Shown here one piece after another: positions 34,685 to 43,433 of a stretch of 64,000 bases of DNA. Location: positions 4,698 through 68,697 of the forward strand of contig CAJUFB010000014.1 in NCBI GenBank assembly GCA_910585805.1, in the 5' to 3' direction. Source of the stretch: an uncultured Acetatifactor sp. Its GTDB lineage: Bacteria > Bacillota > Clostridia > Lachnospirales > Lachnospiraceae. Under the pieces are notes generated by a model. That model worked only from the letters and a program-made list of their open reading frames with translations, ran no database searches and had not been told where the DNA came from. Within the stretch, counting starts at the first letter, position 1, and each line of letters opens with the position of its first letter. A program made the position numbers and the translations under genes.

Positions 34685-35425
34685 ATGGAAAAAAAGTCTG
34701 TAATACTGATGCTTTCTGGAGGAAGAGATTCTTTTCTGTCTGCCTGTCATCTTTTGGAAAATCCTGATAATTATTTGGTTAAGATGGTAACATTTGATAA
34801 CGGCTGTTCCTATCAGTCCGGTAACGCCGGTAAAGTGGCAGATCGCATTATCAGCAAATACGGAAAAGACAGGGCAGAATATTTGGGGGTATATAAAATA
34901 AGCGGTATAGTAAGGGAATTCTTTTTTCCTTATTTTAATATGAAACCCTCAGAACAGGCAGAAAGGTTTCAGGGGATGACCCCGTCCCAGTTTCATTGTC
35001 TTGTTTGCAGGACAGGAATGTATATTTGCTCCATCTGGTTGGCACAACGGGAAAAGGCGCATATTATTGCTGAAGGAGGAAGGAAAGAACAACAATTTGT
35101 CATTGAACTGCCGGGAATGGCACAGGATAGATATAAAAGTCTGGTGGAACGGGCAGGATTTACATTAGAGCTTCCTGTGTATTTCATGGACAATGATTGG
35201 GAAAGAGATAATGAATTGCTTCGCCGGCATTATCTATGTAAAACATATGAGCCTAAATGTTTGATTGGTGTGCCTGTGAACGGAAGCATTGATCAAAGTG
35301 TAATTGATGGTGTGCATGCTTATTACGATGAGATAATACTTCCGCAGATAGAAAAGCTGCGTTTTTTAGATAAGGAAGCATACAGGAACTGGTTGGGGAC
35401 AGAATATGATGAATTGGAGCCATAG
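34685..35425 (+). CDS. PP-loop ATP pyrophosphatase (QueC/ExsB-like)
   Basis: A 246-residue protein with the PP-loop SGGRDS at residues 11-16 and a Rossmann-like start (ILMLSGGRDSFLSACHLL). This is the AMP-forming ATP pyrophosphatase fold of QueC, ThiI, TtcA and NadE-type enzymes. A Cys pair in HCLVCRTGMY (about 102-111) may bind metal or an Fe-S cluster, or take part in catalysis. It is not a close QueC by eye: the usual C-terminal four-Cys zinc site is not seen. The last 20 bp overlap the next gene, a TudS-like desulfidase, so the pair probably acts on the same thio- or amido-modified substrate. First gene of an AT-rich three-gene operon. Substrate unknown. Confidence 0.7.
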   Translation: MEKKSVILMLSGGRDSFLSACHLLENPDNYLVKMVTFDNGCSYQSGNAGKVADRIISKYGKDRAEYLGVYKISGIVREFFFPYFNMKPSEQAERFQGMTPSQFHCLVCRTGMYICSIWLAQREKAHIIAEGGRKEQQFVIELPGMAQDRYKSLVERAGFTLELPVYFMDNDWERDNELLRRHYLCKTYEPKCLIGVPVNGSIDQSVIDGVHAYYDEIILPQIEKLRFLDKEAYRNWLGTEYDELEP

Positions 35426-35924
35426 ACAGATTGTCTTCGTGCCTGGCTGTATGCTGTGTCCGGCTTTTCAGGCAGTGCATGCAGAGAAAAACATGTTGTG
35501 GCAGCAACAGATAATTACATATCTGGTATCCAGGCATATCGGAATCATTCAAATGCCTTGTCCTGAGGCGTCATTCCAGAGTTATGAAAAAGGCAAGACA
35601 AGAGGAGCCCATGGCGTGGGTTATTATGAGAAGCTGCCCGGTTTTTGTGAGCATTGCGCTGCATTAGGAAAGAATGTTGTTGGGCAGGTAATGGAATTGA
35701 CGCAAGCCGGCTATACGGTTGTAGCCGTTATCGGAATAGAACACTCGCCAACCTGCGCTGCCAGCTATATGTACACCAATCATGGTATGGAAAAGCGAAA
35801 AGGTATATACATGTCGGTAATCCATGAAGGATTCAGGCAGAATGAGTTGGACATTCCTGTCATGGGAATTAACAGGCGATTTCCGGGAAAATTTGTACGA
35901 GATATAAGTCGATTATGTGAATAA
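35406..35924 (+). CDS. TudS-related putative desulfidase
   Basis: A 172-residue protein overlapping the PP-loop gene by 20 bp (start ATG 35406 or the next codon 35409). It resembles the TudS/DUF523-related family named after C. difficile CD3072. Three cysteines in the expected places (GCMLCP Cys15, MPCPEAS Cys52, HSPTCAA Cys117) could hold a [4Fe-4S] cluster, as in thiouracil desulfidase TudS, which removes sulfur from 2-thiouracil. Extra cysteines (FCEHC, 81/84) are present. The overlap implies coupled translation with the PP-loop ATPase. A thio-base salvage or nucleotide-modification role is inferred from family and neighbour. Confidence 0.7.
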   Translation: MMNWSHRQIVFVPGCMLCPAFQAVHAEKNMLWQQQIITYLVSRHIGIIQMPCPEASFQSYEKGKTRGAHGVGYYEKLPGFCEHCAALGKNVVGQVMELTQAGYTVVAVIGIEHSPTCAASYMYTNHGMEKRKGIYMSVIHEGFRQNELDIPVMGINRRFPGKFVRDISRLCE

Positions 35925-35936
35925 AAGGGGAAAGTT

Positions 35937-37370
35937 ATGATACACATAAGATTGAAAATATCTAATGTAAATGATGTAGAATATGAAAAGATTGTTTTGC
36001 GTAAATTTTTTAATATGGTGTTCTTTTCCGAAGACGGAAAGAAATTGATAATTTATACGGCAACGGTTTTTGGCGGAATGCATGAGGGAAGGGAGGTAAA
36101 GGACAGGAAATTTGTTCCCACATATCGTGCAGGATCAGAATGCATTCTTAACTTTCAGTATGCAATAGAAGGAGAGCAGTTTTCTGTAAAGTTTGAAGAT
36201 TTGACAAAAAGCTTCTGCGAACAGACAGAATATGTCGGGAAAGTCTGGGGTACATGTGAAAAAATCAATAATCAGACAGATTTGCAGAAGAAGCTGAAGC
36301 TATTGTATCCTGATATTAAGGCTCCTAATATCAGCATGACTGCAGGATCAAGTTATTATGTGAAGGAACAGGGAAAAACGGAATCACATGAGTTTGTTGC
36401 AACACATGGGAAGTTCAATATAGATGAAAAAGAGAACAAAAACAGCTATACCCTGATGTCATATGCTGATGGACATAATGGGCTTGAATACATGAACTGG
36501 ATAAAAAGTGAGATTTCTTTATCGAAAAGCATATTTAATAAATGCTTTAAATTTGAAATTGTCTTGAGCCATAGTGAAAAGGGAGTGTACTATACACCGG
36601 ATTTTACATGGTATTTTGCGCCTCCAAACGGCTATCGTGTTGATAAGGAGAGCGCTGAAGTTGATATAGGGGATTTAAAGGGTTTCCGGAACTATGTGCA
36701 GTCTGCAGCAGACGGTACTACAGTATATTTTCGGGAATGGGAGATCACGGAATTAATAGAGGAACGGAAAAAGGTGCGTGTAGATCTTAAGGAGTATACA
36801 ACGGCTCCGGAGCCACGTATGTTATCTGATAAAGAAAGTATTACTGCAAAGATAACTGTAAATAATCCAGACCAAGGTGCAAATAAACAGTTTTTTGTGG
36901 GCTTGTTAGTCGCATTTTTGCTGGCCTTTTGCGCTGACAAGACACGGATGAACGATTTTTATGCCTGTTTACATCAAAACTGTGACTGTGTGCAGGCAGA
37001 AGGAATAAATGCATGTCATTGTCAGAATTTCTGTAATTTATTCAGCTTATTTTTTCCTGTAGTAGTCTTGCTTGCATATGTTTCCTGGGTTTTTAAACTA
37101 AAGCCATGCGTACCGGTTAAGAAGCACAAGGCTAATTACTTGTGGTATGGTATTAAGATGGCAGGAATTTTCCTGACAATTCTGTTGCTCATATATGCTT
37201 TTGGATTGTGGATGGTGGCGGAGCCGGTATTCATGAGGAAACTGATTCCTACATGCACGATGAATTGGTGGATTATTGCTGTTCTGGCTGTATTCAGTTT
37301 AGTTTGCAATTCGGCATATATTATATTTTGCACAAAATTTCGAAAAAAGAAGTTTTTCGACAATCTTTGA
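35937..37370 (+). CDS. Uncharacterised membrane protein with Cys-rich loop
   Basis: A 477-residue protein I do not recognise. Residues 1-310 are soluble and beta-rich with no known motif. Four membrane helices follow (about 317-333, 368-388, 404-428, 440-463). The loop between the first two is strikingly cysteine-rich (ACLHQNCDCVQAEG then ACHCQNFC: six Cys in about 22 residues), suggesting metal or Fe-S binding or disulfides. Its start lies 12 bp after the TudS-like stop with GGGG before ATG, so it belongs to the same operon. Base composition is AT-rich, like the two genes before it. It could be the membrane effector or transporter of the operon; function unknown. Confidence 0.6.
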   Translation: MIHIRLKISNVNDVEYEKIVLRKFFNMVFFSEDGKKLIIYTATVFGGMHEGREVKDRKFVPTYRAGSECILNFQYAIEGEQFSVKFEDLTKSFCEQTEYVGKVWGTCEKINNQTDLQKKLKLLYPDIKAPNISMTAGSSYYVKEQGKTESHEFVATHGKFNIDEKENKNSYTLMSYADGHNGLEYMNWIKSEISLSKSIFNKCFKFEIVLSHSEKGVYYTPDFTWYFAPPNGYRVDKESAEVDIGDLKGFRNYVQSAADGTTVYFREWEITELIEERKKVRVDLKEYTTAPEPRMLSDKESITAKITVNNPDQGANKQFFVGLLVAFLLAFCADKTRMNDFYACLHQNCDCVQAEGINACHCQNFCNLFSLFFPVVVLLAYVSWVFKLKPCVPVKKHKANYLWYGIKMAGIFLTILLLIYAFGLWMVAEPVFMRKLIPTCTMNWWIIAVLAVFSLVCNSAYIIFCTKFRKKKFFDNL

Positions 37371-37546
37371 AAGCTATACATTTTTATTGTAATCTTTCCA
37401 TGTATTTCTTCCAGAACCATGTTACCCTGATTATCTATGACATTGCCATAACAAGGTACAATGCGCCTGTATTCAAAGAATAGAACATGCGGCATCTTAA
37501 CCGGCAGAATATATACAGAACAGAGAAATGATGCAGGAGGAATTTC

Positions 37547-38782
37547 ATGACACAGAGTATAATCGAAACGACAGTAGAAACAGCAGTGGAAGAAGTGGTT
37601 GAGGCAGTGGAAGTAGCAGAAACAGTGGAAGAGGCGGAAGTGGTGAAAGAAGTGGAAACGGTGGAAGAAGTAGAAAGAGTGGAAGCGACGGAAACGGTGG
37701 AAGAAGTAGAAACAGTGGAGGCAGCGGAAACAGTGGAAGCGACGGAAACGGTGGAAACAGTAGAAACAGCGAAAACGGTAGAGGAACTGGAAACCGCAGT
37801 AGCGGAATCAGTAGAAGCAATGGTGGTAACAGAAGAAACAGCAGACAGAGAATCAACAAAGCCTGAAAATTTCCCGATATACCGCAAAGCATATCTGATA
37901 GACAGCGAGAACATCAGCGACGAATGGGTAGACATTTTAGACACAATGGAAACGCAGGATGTCATTTTCGTATTTTACACAGGCAAAAGCACCCACATAA
38001 ACTGCGCGCGCGCGCATAAACTGATGCGGAATGGGATTGGCAGGGTGCAGTGGATTAAATGCTTTGAGGGAAATAATGCCCTGGACTTTCAGCTTGTCAC
38101 TGAGCTCGGAGCAATGATAGGGCTGGGGAAGGCAGCGGAATATATTATCGTCTCCAAAGATAACGGCTACAACCCTGTAGTCAGGTATTGGAACGGCAGG
38201 GGGATTGCAGTATCCAAGAAGGCAACAAGGGCGGATAAGAAACAGGAGGAGCCCGTGGAAGCAATTACCAAAGCAGCCGTACAAAAAGCGTCTCAGGAAA
38301 AATCCGAAAAAGTGTCTTTGGAAAGAGCGGAAATGCCGCTCCCGGAAAAGGGAGAAAAAGTGCATTTTGTAGACTCGGCGAAGGCTGCATTCAGCGTGGG
38401 GTTCCTGGGTGAAGTGCTGAAATCAGTGGACATCATGGACAGTACCCTGCTGTATGCCGTGCTGACAGCATTTGAAGGACAGGCAGCAGGAGCGGAGGAC
38501 TATCGACAACTCAGGGATCTGTCCGGGGAAGAAAAAGCGGCGCTGCGAGGATTGCGGCTGCAGGACAAGCATGAGAGGGGTGTGAATTATGTCAGGCTCA
38601 TTGTGCGCAGGAATAACCGGGCTGCAGACGATGTGGAGAAGCTGTATGAGACAATCCTGAGAAGTTCCAAGAAGAACAAGGATAAATACCGGAAAGCGCT
38701 TGTGGAAAAGTTTGGGAAAGAGTCCGGGGAGAACTATTACAGTATGACAAAGAGCCATTACAATTATGTGAAAAAGGTATAG
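37547..38782 (+). CDS. PIN/NYN-like nuclease-fold protein with N-terminal Glu/Val/Thr repeat
   Basis: A 411-residue protein; ATG follows GGAGGAATTTC. Residues 5-95 are a low-complexity repeat built from VEEVETVE-type blocks, probably a long acidic coiled coil or disordered arm. Residues about 105-225 look like a PIN/NYN fold: AYLIDSENISDEW (acidic site Asp/Glu), VIFVFYTGKST, GNNALDFQLVTELG and IIVSKDNGYNPVV, with the conserved-type Asp residues of an RNase active site. A charged linker and a helical C-terminal domain (about 275-411) follow. Such proteins are found singly in Firmicutes; RNA is the likely target, but no activity is shown. Confidence 0.7.
   Translation: MTQSIIETTVETAVEEVVEAVEVAETVEEAEVVKEVETVEEVERVEATETVEEVETVEAAETVEATETVETVETAKTVEELETAVAESVEAMVVTEETADRESTKPENFPIYRKAYLIDSENISDEWVDILDTMETQDVIFVFYTGKSTHINCARAHKLMRNGIGRVQWIKCFEGNNALDFQLVTELGAMIGLGKAAEYIIVSKDNGYNPVVRYWNGRGIAVSKKATRADKKQEEPVEAITKAAVQKASQEKSEKVSLERAEMPLPEKGEKVHFVDSAKAAFSVGFLGEVLKSVDIMDSTLLYAVLTAFEGQAAGAEDYRQLRDLSGEEKAALRGLRLQDKHERGVNYVRLIVRRNNRAADDVEKLYETILRSSKKNKDKYRKALVEKFGKESGENYYSMTKSHYNYVKKV
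37560..37830 (+). repeat. Degenerate hexamer-based repeat encoding acidic arm
   Basis: About 270 bp of GTGGAA, GAAACG and GTAGAA-type hexamers with almost no C on the plus strand. It is in frame with the PIN/NYN-like gene and encodes alternating Val, Glu, Thr and Ala. Length variation by slippage is plausible. Confidence 0.8.
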
Positions 38783-38799
38783 GGGCTGAAAGAAATATT

Positions 38800-38901
38800 A
38801 TAGTTATACTGCACATTACCAACGAGGGGCTTCACTATAAGGACCATATGATACCTAAAAATATGAAGAGCCTTGCGGACAGGCTGAATGGGAAGGTTTG
38901 A
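38800..38901 (+). pseudogene. Remnant of an RQC-like helicase tail
   Basis: The plus strand reads ILHITNEGLHYKDHM then KNMKSLADRLNGKV and a stop (38899-38901). This matches the end of the helicase at 34.4 kb (VLHSTYEGLHYSEVM, then KLKRLKDYLEKDE). No start or upstream domain is present, so it is a leftover C-terminus of a second homologue. Confidence 0.6.
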
Positions 38902-39287
38902 AGATAATCCGACAGCTGTAAGGAAAGAGCTTTGGAAAAGAAATTTCTTGACAGCGAAAAATTAGTGTGCTATTTTTGAGTTAACATAAAAAGAGAGGTA
39001 CAGGTCATGTTAATTTTTGCATGTGGAAGAATGCGCTAATAAAAGTACACAATAAAGCGGTATACAGTGAGGAGTATACGTTTTTTTGTTGTACAATTTT
39101 TTATGTGTCAGGATACTTTGTGTCCTTCATTCTCCCGCATGGAACGCATGATGATACCTTTTTTTATGTGAGGATTTCCTCATAATAACGAAAGGTGTTT
39201 TATTGCTGCGGGTTTTTACCGCAGCTTTTTTGAACCACAGACTTAATAAAAAATAGAAACCTTTTAAAGAAGTGTGAGGATATTTCG
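38902..39287 (+). promoter_or_regulatory. Leader region of the ABC exporter operon
   Basis: No gene. Contains two GTATAC palindromes 8 bp apart (39060-39065, 39074-39079), a possible promoter (TTGTAC 39089-39094, 17 bp, GATACT 39112-39117), a TGAGGA-TT-TCCTCA stem (about 39166-39179) and a terminator at 39205-39231. The order operator, promoter, terminator, gene suggests induction by transcription read-through. Confidence 0.5.
39205..39231 (+). terminator. Leader terminator upstream of ABC exporter
   Basis: GCTGCGG (39205-39211), loop GTTTTTA, CCGCAGC (39219-39225), then six T. No gene on this strand ends nearby; the next start is 56 nt downstream, so it is a good attenuator candidate. Confidence 0.8.
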
Positions 39288-41240
39288 ATGAAAAAGAATA
39301 TAAAATCTATTACGGATAATTTCCTTTATCTGTTTCATGAGCTGTATTTATTCAGGAGGAGCAGTGTTATACTTCCCTTTCTGGAAAGCGCTTCCTGGAT
39401 ATTTCTGTCGTTGATCACCATTTGGATTCCCAAGATGATTTTAGATCTTATTGAGAACGGGGCGGATTTGAATGAATTGTTTTTGCGGATCGCTGTAACC
39501 GGCGCTGTATTATTAATTGTATCCGCGATTCGGGCAATTGTGTGTAACGGCATTGAAAGCTGCTCCCAGGTCTTTCTTTTTACCAGGCTGAAAGCAAAGT
39601 GGGAAGAAAAAATGATGGATCTTGATTATGAGCTTTTTACTTCCCGGTCGGGAAAAATCAGCGCGGAAAAGGCGAGAAATGCCATCAGCAGCCCAAATGC
39701 TGGCGTTGTCACTTATATGAGGAAGGCGACGGACCTGTTGGAATGCCTGGGAGGTTTTTTGGCTTTCAGCACCATTATCAGTATGCTTCACCCATTGATC
39801 CTCATTTTATTATTTCTCATGTTCGGTATAGAATTGCGGTATGGATCCCGTTCGGAAATGCGCAAACACCTGCTGCAGGAGGAAAGGGCGCAGGCAAACC
39901 GGAAGCTGAATTATATTGCCTATAATACAAGGGGAATCAGAGAAGGAAAAGACATCCGCATTTATTCCATGGTACCCTGGCTTCGCGAGATTGCGAATCT
40001 GGCCGTAACCGACAAAGATAAGGTGGAGGAAAGAGCAGCCCGTTATGATCTGGGAAAGATGCTGCTGAACGGGACCCTTATTTTTCTGCGAAACGGTTGT
40101 GCATACGCTTATTTAGTCTGTCAATACTTTTACGGCAGCATGACCATTGGTGATTTTACCCTATATTTCTCCGCGATCACCAGTCTGGGGACCTTTCTGG
40201 GCAAGTTGAGCCAGGGGTATTCGGACTTTATGGAAGCCGATCATTATGTAACGGATTTCCGACAATTCATGAATTTAAACTGCACGTCAAATTGCTTTGG
40301 GGTCATGTCATATGACAAAAGGCCTCCGGCCATATTCCCAGCCAGGAAAGAACGGGAAAAGATGACGAATTTACGTATAAATTCAGATAAAAATACGAAT
40401 AAACCAGGCGTGGCCATGCTGAAAAAACCGGTTTCCTTTACCTGGGAAAAGGTATCTTTTTCCTATTGGCAGGAGGATGGGGAAGGACGTAAGACAGAAA
40501 TTCCGGTCTTAAAGAACATAAATCTCACCGTAAAAGCCGGAGAAAAACTGGCGATTGTAGGAGAAAACGGAGCGGGAAAAACCACCTTTGTAAAACTCCT
40601 GTGCGGCTTACTCCGCCCACAGGAAGGGCGTATATTCGTGAACGATACAGAGCTGACAGATTTTGAACAGGAGGATTATCGGAGTCTGTTTTCTGCGGTT
40701 TTTCAGAAATCCGGCCTTTTACCGGTCAGCATTCGTGACAATATTGCTTTGAACATATGGGAGGAGGATGGGCCGGATGAACAGGAAGTATTGAAAGCGG
40801 TCTGGCGATGCATTCGGCTGGCAAATTTGGAAGAGAAGGTCCGTTCCCTGCCGGAGGGCCTGGACACGCATCTGGTAAAACGAATCGCGGAACACGGAAC
40901 GGAGCTTTCTGGCGGTGAACTCCAGCGATTGCTCCTGGCAAGAGCCTTGTATAAGGACGCGCCCGTGCTGATACTGGACGAACCGACGGCTGCTTTGGAC
41001 CCCATTGCGGAAAATGAGATCTACCAGGCCTACCATAAGCTGACAGAAGGAAAAACCTCTGTTTTTATATCGCACCGACTGGCTTCTACCAGATTTTGCG
41101 ACCTTATTCTGGTTATGGAAAACGGAGAAATCGTGGAAAGCGGAACCCACGATGAGTTAATGGCGCGAAGGGGCAGATATGCCGAAATGTTTGAGGTGCA
41201 GAGCAGATACTATAGAGAACAGGAGGTAAGTATCGGATGA
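39288..41240 (+). CDS. ABC exporter, fused permease/ATPase, first half of heterodimer
   Basis: A 650-residue type IV exporter subunit. Membrane domain about 20-330, then an unusual linker (about 340-385), then the ATPase with Walker A GENGAGKTT, signature ELSGGELQR, Walker B VLILDEPTAALD and H-loop ISHRLAS. The stop overlaps the next ABC gene by 4 bp, so the two form a heterodimer. The catalytic Glu after Walker B is present (DEP). Typical cargoes are drugs, lipids or peptides; no precursor peptide or processing peptidase is adjacent, so cargo is unknown. A leader terminator upstream suggests regulated expression. Confidence 0.92.
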   Translation: MKKNIKSITDNFLYLFHELYLFRRSSVILPFLESASWIFLSLITIWIPKMILDLIENGADLNELFLRIAVTGAVLLIVSAIRAIVCNGIESCSQVFLFTRLKAKWEEKMMDLDYELFTSRSGKISAEKARNAISSPNAGVVTYMRKATDLLECLGGFLAFSTIISMLHPLILILLFLMFGIELRYGSRSEMRKHLLQEERAQANRKLNYIAYNTRGIREGKDIRIYSMVPWLREIANLAVTDKDKVEERAARYDLGKMLLNGTLIFLRNGCAYAYLVCQYFYGSMTIGDFTLYFSAITSLGTFLGKLSQGYSDFMEADHYVTDFRQFMNLNCTSNCFGVMSYDKRPPAIFPARKEREKMTNLRINSDKNTNKPGVAMLKKPVSFTWEKVSFSYWQEDGEGRKTEIPVLKNINLTVKAGEKLAIVGENGAGKTTFVKLLCGLLRPQEGRIFVNDTELTDFEQEDYRSLFSAVFQKSGLLPVSIRDNIALNIWEEDGPDEQEVLKAVWRCIRLANLEEKVRSLPEGLDTHLVKRIAEHGTELSGGELQRLLLARALYKDAPVLILDEPTAALDPIAENEIYQAYHKLTEGKTSVFISHRLASTRFCDLILVMENGEIVESGTHDELMARRGRYAEMFEVQSRYYREQEVSIG

Positions 41241-43120
41241 AAAAGAATGGCAGAATGGTCAAAGAAGATATTCTGATTATAATGAGAGGAATCCGGGAAT
41301 TTAATAAGATATTGCCCGGACAGATGTTGTTTCAGGCTATAAAAAGTGCCATTGCGGCGTTTACGCCTTACATCGCGGTTGTAATGTCAGCCATGATATT
41401 GAACGAGTTAGTGGGGGCGCAGAACAAAATAAGGTTAATGACCTGCATTTTGATATCCATAGGCGCCACATTGCTGTTTTCCGGTATTGGCTGTTTTCTG
41501 GATGCAAAGATTTCAGTTGGCTATAACCGCCTGTTTTCCACCCATGAAATTCGTCTGACAGACAAAGCGTATCGGATTCCGTTCTTTTTACTGGAAAGTG
41601 ACAGTATGCGCAGATTAAGAGAGCAGGTATCCGGAAGTATTGGCTTAACAGGAGGGGGCATGGCCAGCCTGTACTGGGATGTGGATGTGGTTGTAAAGAA
41701 CATATGTTCTGCTTTCGCGGCGTCTTTATTAGGACTTGACTTTATGGGTCAGGTAATCGCCGGCGTAAGGAACGGAAAAATCGGCGGGGGCGTCGGCGCG
41801 GCAATCTTGATTCTGATTGGCGTATTGATTGCGGGATGTTCCTGTTTTACCTGTAAAACAGCGTCAAAACGATTTGATGTGAGTTTTGATGTATTTGAGC
41901 ACGGTGCAAAATACAACAGGTACGGAGAATTTTATACCTTAAGCTACCTGCCGGATGAAGATATGGCAATGGATATCAGAATTTTCAGGCAGAAGAAATT
42001 AATTTTGGAAGAAAGCCAGAAGAAATGTTACCGGCTTCTGGCACAGGGAAAAGTAAAAGAAATGAGAGCCGCAGGCAAGCTGGATGTGTCAAAGGCAGTG
42101 TGCGCCGGCCTTTGCGGGATGGCGGTCTATGGGGTGGTGGGTTTTTTGGCCATTCGGGATGTGATTGGAATCGGCAATGTAGTGATGATGGATTCGGCTG
42201 TGACCATGCTGATCGCCGCTTTCAGCGAATTGGCTATGATTTTTACAGATCTGAGGAACAATAATGTACATTTGCTGAACTATTTTCGGTATATGGACAT
42301 GGAAGAGGAAAAGACGGAGACAGAAAAGGAAGAAACAGCGGCGCCCAGTCCCCGGAGTGGCGGTGATCAGCCATGTGAAATCGTTTTTGAAAAGGTGAGT
42401 TTCCAATATCCGGGAAGCAGGACGATGGTGCTGCAGGACATCAATCTGAGAGTCTTGCCAGGAGAAAAGCTTGCGATCGTGGGAGAGAACGGGTCCGGCA
42501 AGACAACGCTGATCAAGCTGCTTTGCCGCTTGTACAGACCGACTTCGGGTCAGATCTTGTTAAACGGGGTGGATATTTGGAATTACCCTTATGAACAATA
42601 TATCCGTAAAATTGCAACCGTATTTCAGGATTTTTCCCTGTTTGCCTTTTCCATCGCGGAAAATGTGGCGGCATCAAGGGAATATGACGGGGAAAAGGTA
42701 TATGAAGCTCTTTGCCGGGCGGGCCTGCAGAAAAAGATCCATAAGCTGTCAAAGGGAATCAGGCAGGCGATTTCTCATGATTACGAGGAAGACGGAATGG
42801 ATCTGTCCGGTGGGGAAGCGCAGAAAGCAGCGATTGCCAGAGCGATATACAAAGCGGCGCCTGTTGTGATTCTGGATGAACCCACTGCCGCGCTGGATCC
42901 TTACGCAGAAAAGGAAATTCATGAACGTTTTTTTGAAAATCTGGCGAATGAAACCATGCTGTCCATCAGCCACAGACTCTCTTCCTGCCGGCTGTGCGAC
43001 AGAATTATCGTACTGCACGGCGGGCGGCTGGTGCAGCAGGGCTGCCACCGGGAGCTGCTCCGGGAAACGGATGGAAAATACGCTCGATTATGGGAAATGC
43101 AGGCACAATATTACTGTTAG
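41237..43120 (+). CDS. ABC exporter, fused permease/ATPase, second half of heterodimer
   Basis: A 627-residue partner subunit. Six membrane helices (about 25-320) are followed by an acidic linker (EEEKTETEKEETAA) and an ATPase with Walker A GENGSGKTT, signature DLSGGEAQK, Walker B VVILDEPTAALD and H-loop ISHRLSS. Both halves keep a catalytic Glu, so neither nucleotide site is obviously degenerate. Translation start overlaps the first subunit by 4 bp (ATGA). Confidence 0.92.
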   Translation: MKKNGRMVKEDILIIMRGIREFNKILPGQMLFQAIKSAIAAFTPYIAVVMSAMILNELVGAQNKIRLMTCILISIGATLLFSGIGCFLDAKISVGYNRLFSTHEIRLTDKAYRIPFFLLESDSMRRLREQVSGSIGLTGGGMASLYWDVDVVVKNICSAFAASLLGLDFMGQVIAGVRNGKIGGGVGAAILILIGVLIAGCSCFTCKTASKRFDVSFDVFEHGAKYNRYGEFYTLSYLPDEDMAMDIRIFRQKKLILEESQKKCYRLLAQGKVKEMRAAGKLDVSKAVCAGLCGMAVYGVVGFLAIRDVIGIGNVVMMDSAVTMLIAAFSELAMIFTDLRNNNVHLLNYFRYMDMEEEKTETEKEETAAPSPRSGGDQPCEIVFEKVSFQYPGSRTMVLQDINLRVLPGEKLAIVGENGSGKTTLIKLLCRLYRPTSGQILLNGVDIWNYPYEQYIRKIATVFQDFSLFAFSIAENVAASREYDGEKVYEALCRAGLQKKIHKLSKGIRQAISHDYEEDGMDLSGGEAQKAAIARAIYKAAPVVILDEPTAALDPYAEKEIHERFFENLANETMLSISHRLSSCRLCDRIIVLHGGRLVQQGCHRELLRETDGKYARLWEMQAQYYC

Positions 43121-43242
43121 AATCCCGTTTCCGGGAGATATGTATATACTCCATTTGGCTGTAATACACTGTGTTATGGTATATGCTTGTATGCTTGAAT
43201 TTTACCAATTTACCTTTCAGAGCTGCCGTTTTCGAAATGTCA

Positions 43243-43270
43243 TTGACATTTTGTCCTCATGTGGTATAAT
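43243..43270 (+). promoter_or_regulatory. Consensus sigma-A promoter
   Basis: Perfect TTGACA (43243-43248) and TATAAT (43265-43270) with a 16-bp spacer, the best promoter in the window. Transcription would start near 43277 and run straight into a terminator at 43297-43329. Confidence 0.85.
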
Positions 43271-43276
43271 ACAAAT

Positions 43277-43433
43277 ACAAGAAATTGCCAGTTTGTCCTC
43301 CGGTGTCCTTCGGATCCGGGGGCTTTTTTGCACACGGGCACCCCAGGGAAATATGTCAGCTGGAGCTGACAGGTGCCCGGCGCGGGAGTAGGGGGAAGAT
43401 AAATCTTCCCCTACTCGATTATCAGGAGGTACC
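43277..43433 (+). ncRNA. Structured leader or small RNA with terminator and three further hairpins
   Basis: From the predicted start the RNA meets a terminator hairpin, then a nested structure (outer stem CGGGCACC 43335-43342 with GGTGCCCG 43372-43379, inner stem GTCAGCT/AGCTGAC at 43355-43370). A long stem follows (GAGTAGGGGGAAGA 43386-43399 with TCTTCCCCTACTC 43404-43416), then AGGAGG and a 29-codon reading frame. It does not match a riboswitch class I can name. It could be an attenuated leader for the exonuclease or an independent small RNA. Confidence 0.5.
43297..43329 (+). terminator. Promoter-proximal terminator
   Basis: CCTCCGG (43297-43303) pairs with CCGGGGG (43316-43322, one G-T pair), loop of 12 nt, followed by C and six T. 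It lies only about 20 nt after the predicted transcription start, so it fits an attenuator or a very short RNA. Confidence 0.7.

Noticed and set aside
43277..43433. Known riboswitch or T-box leader
   Set aside because: I could not see the conserved core of any class I can recall, so it is left as an unnamed structured RNA.
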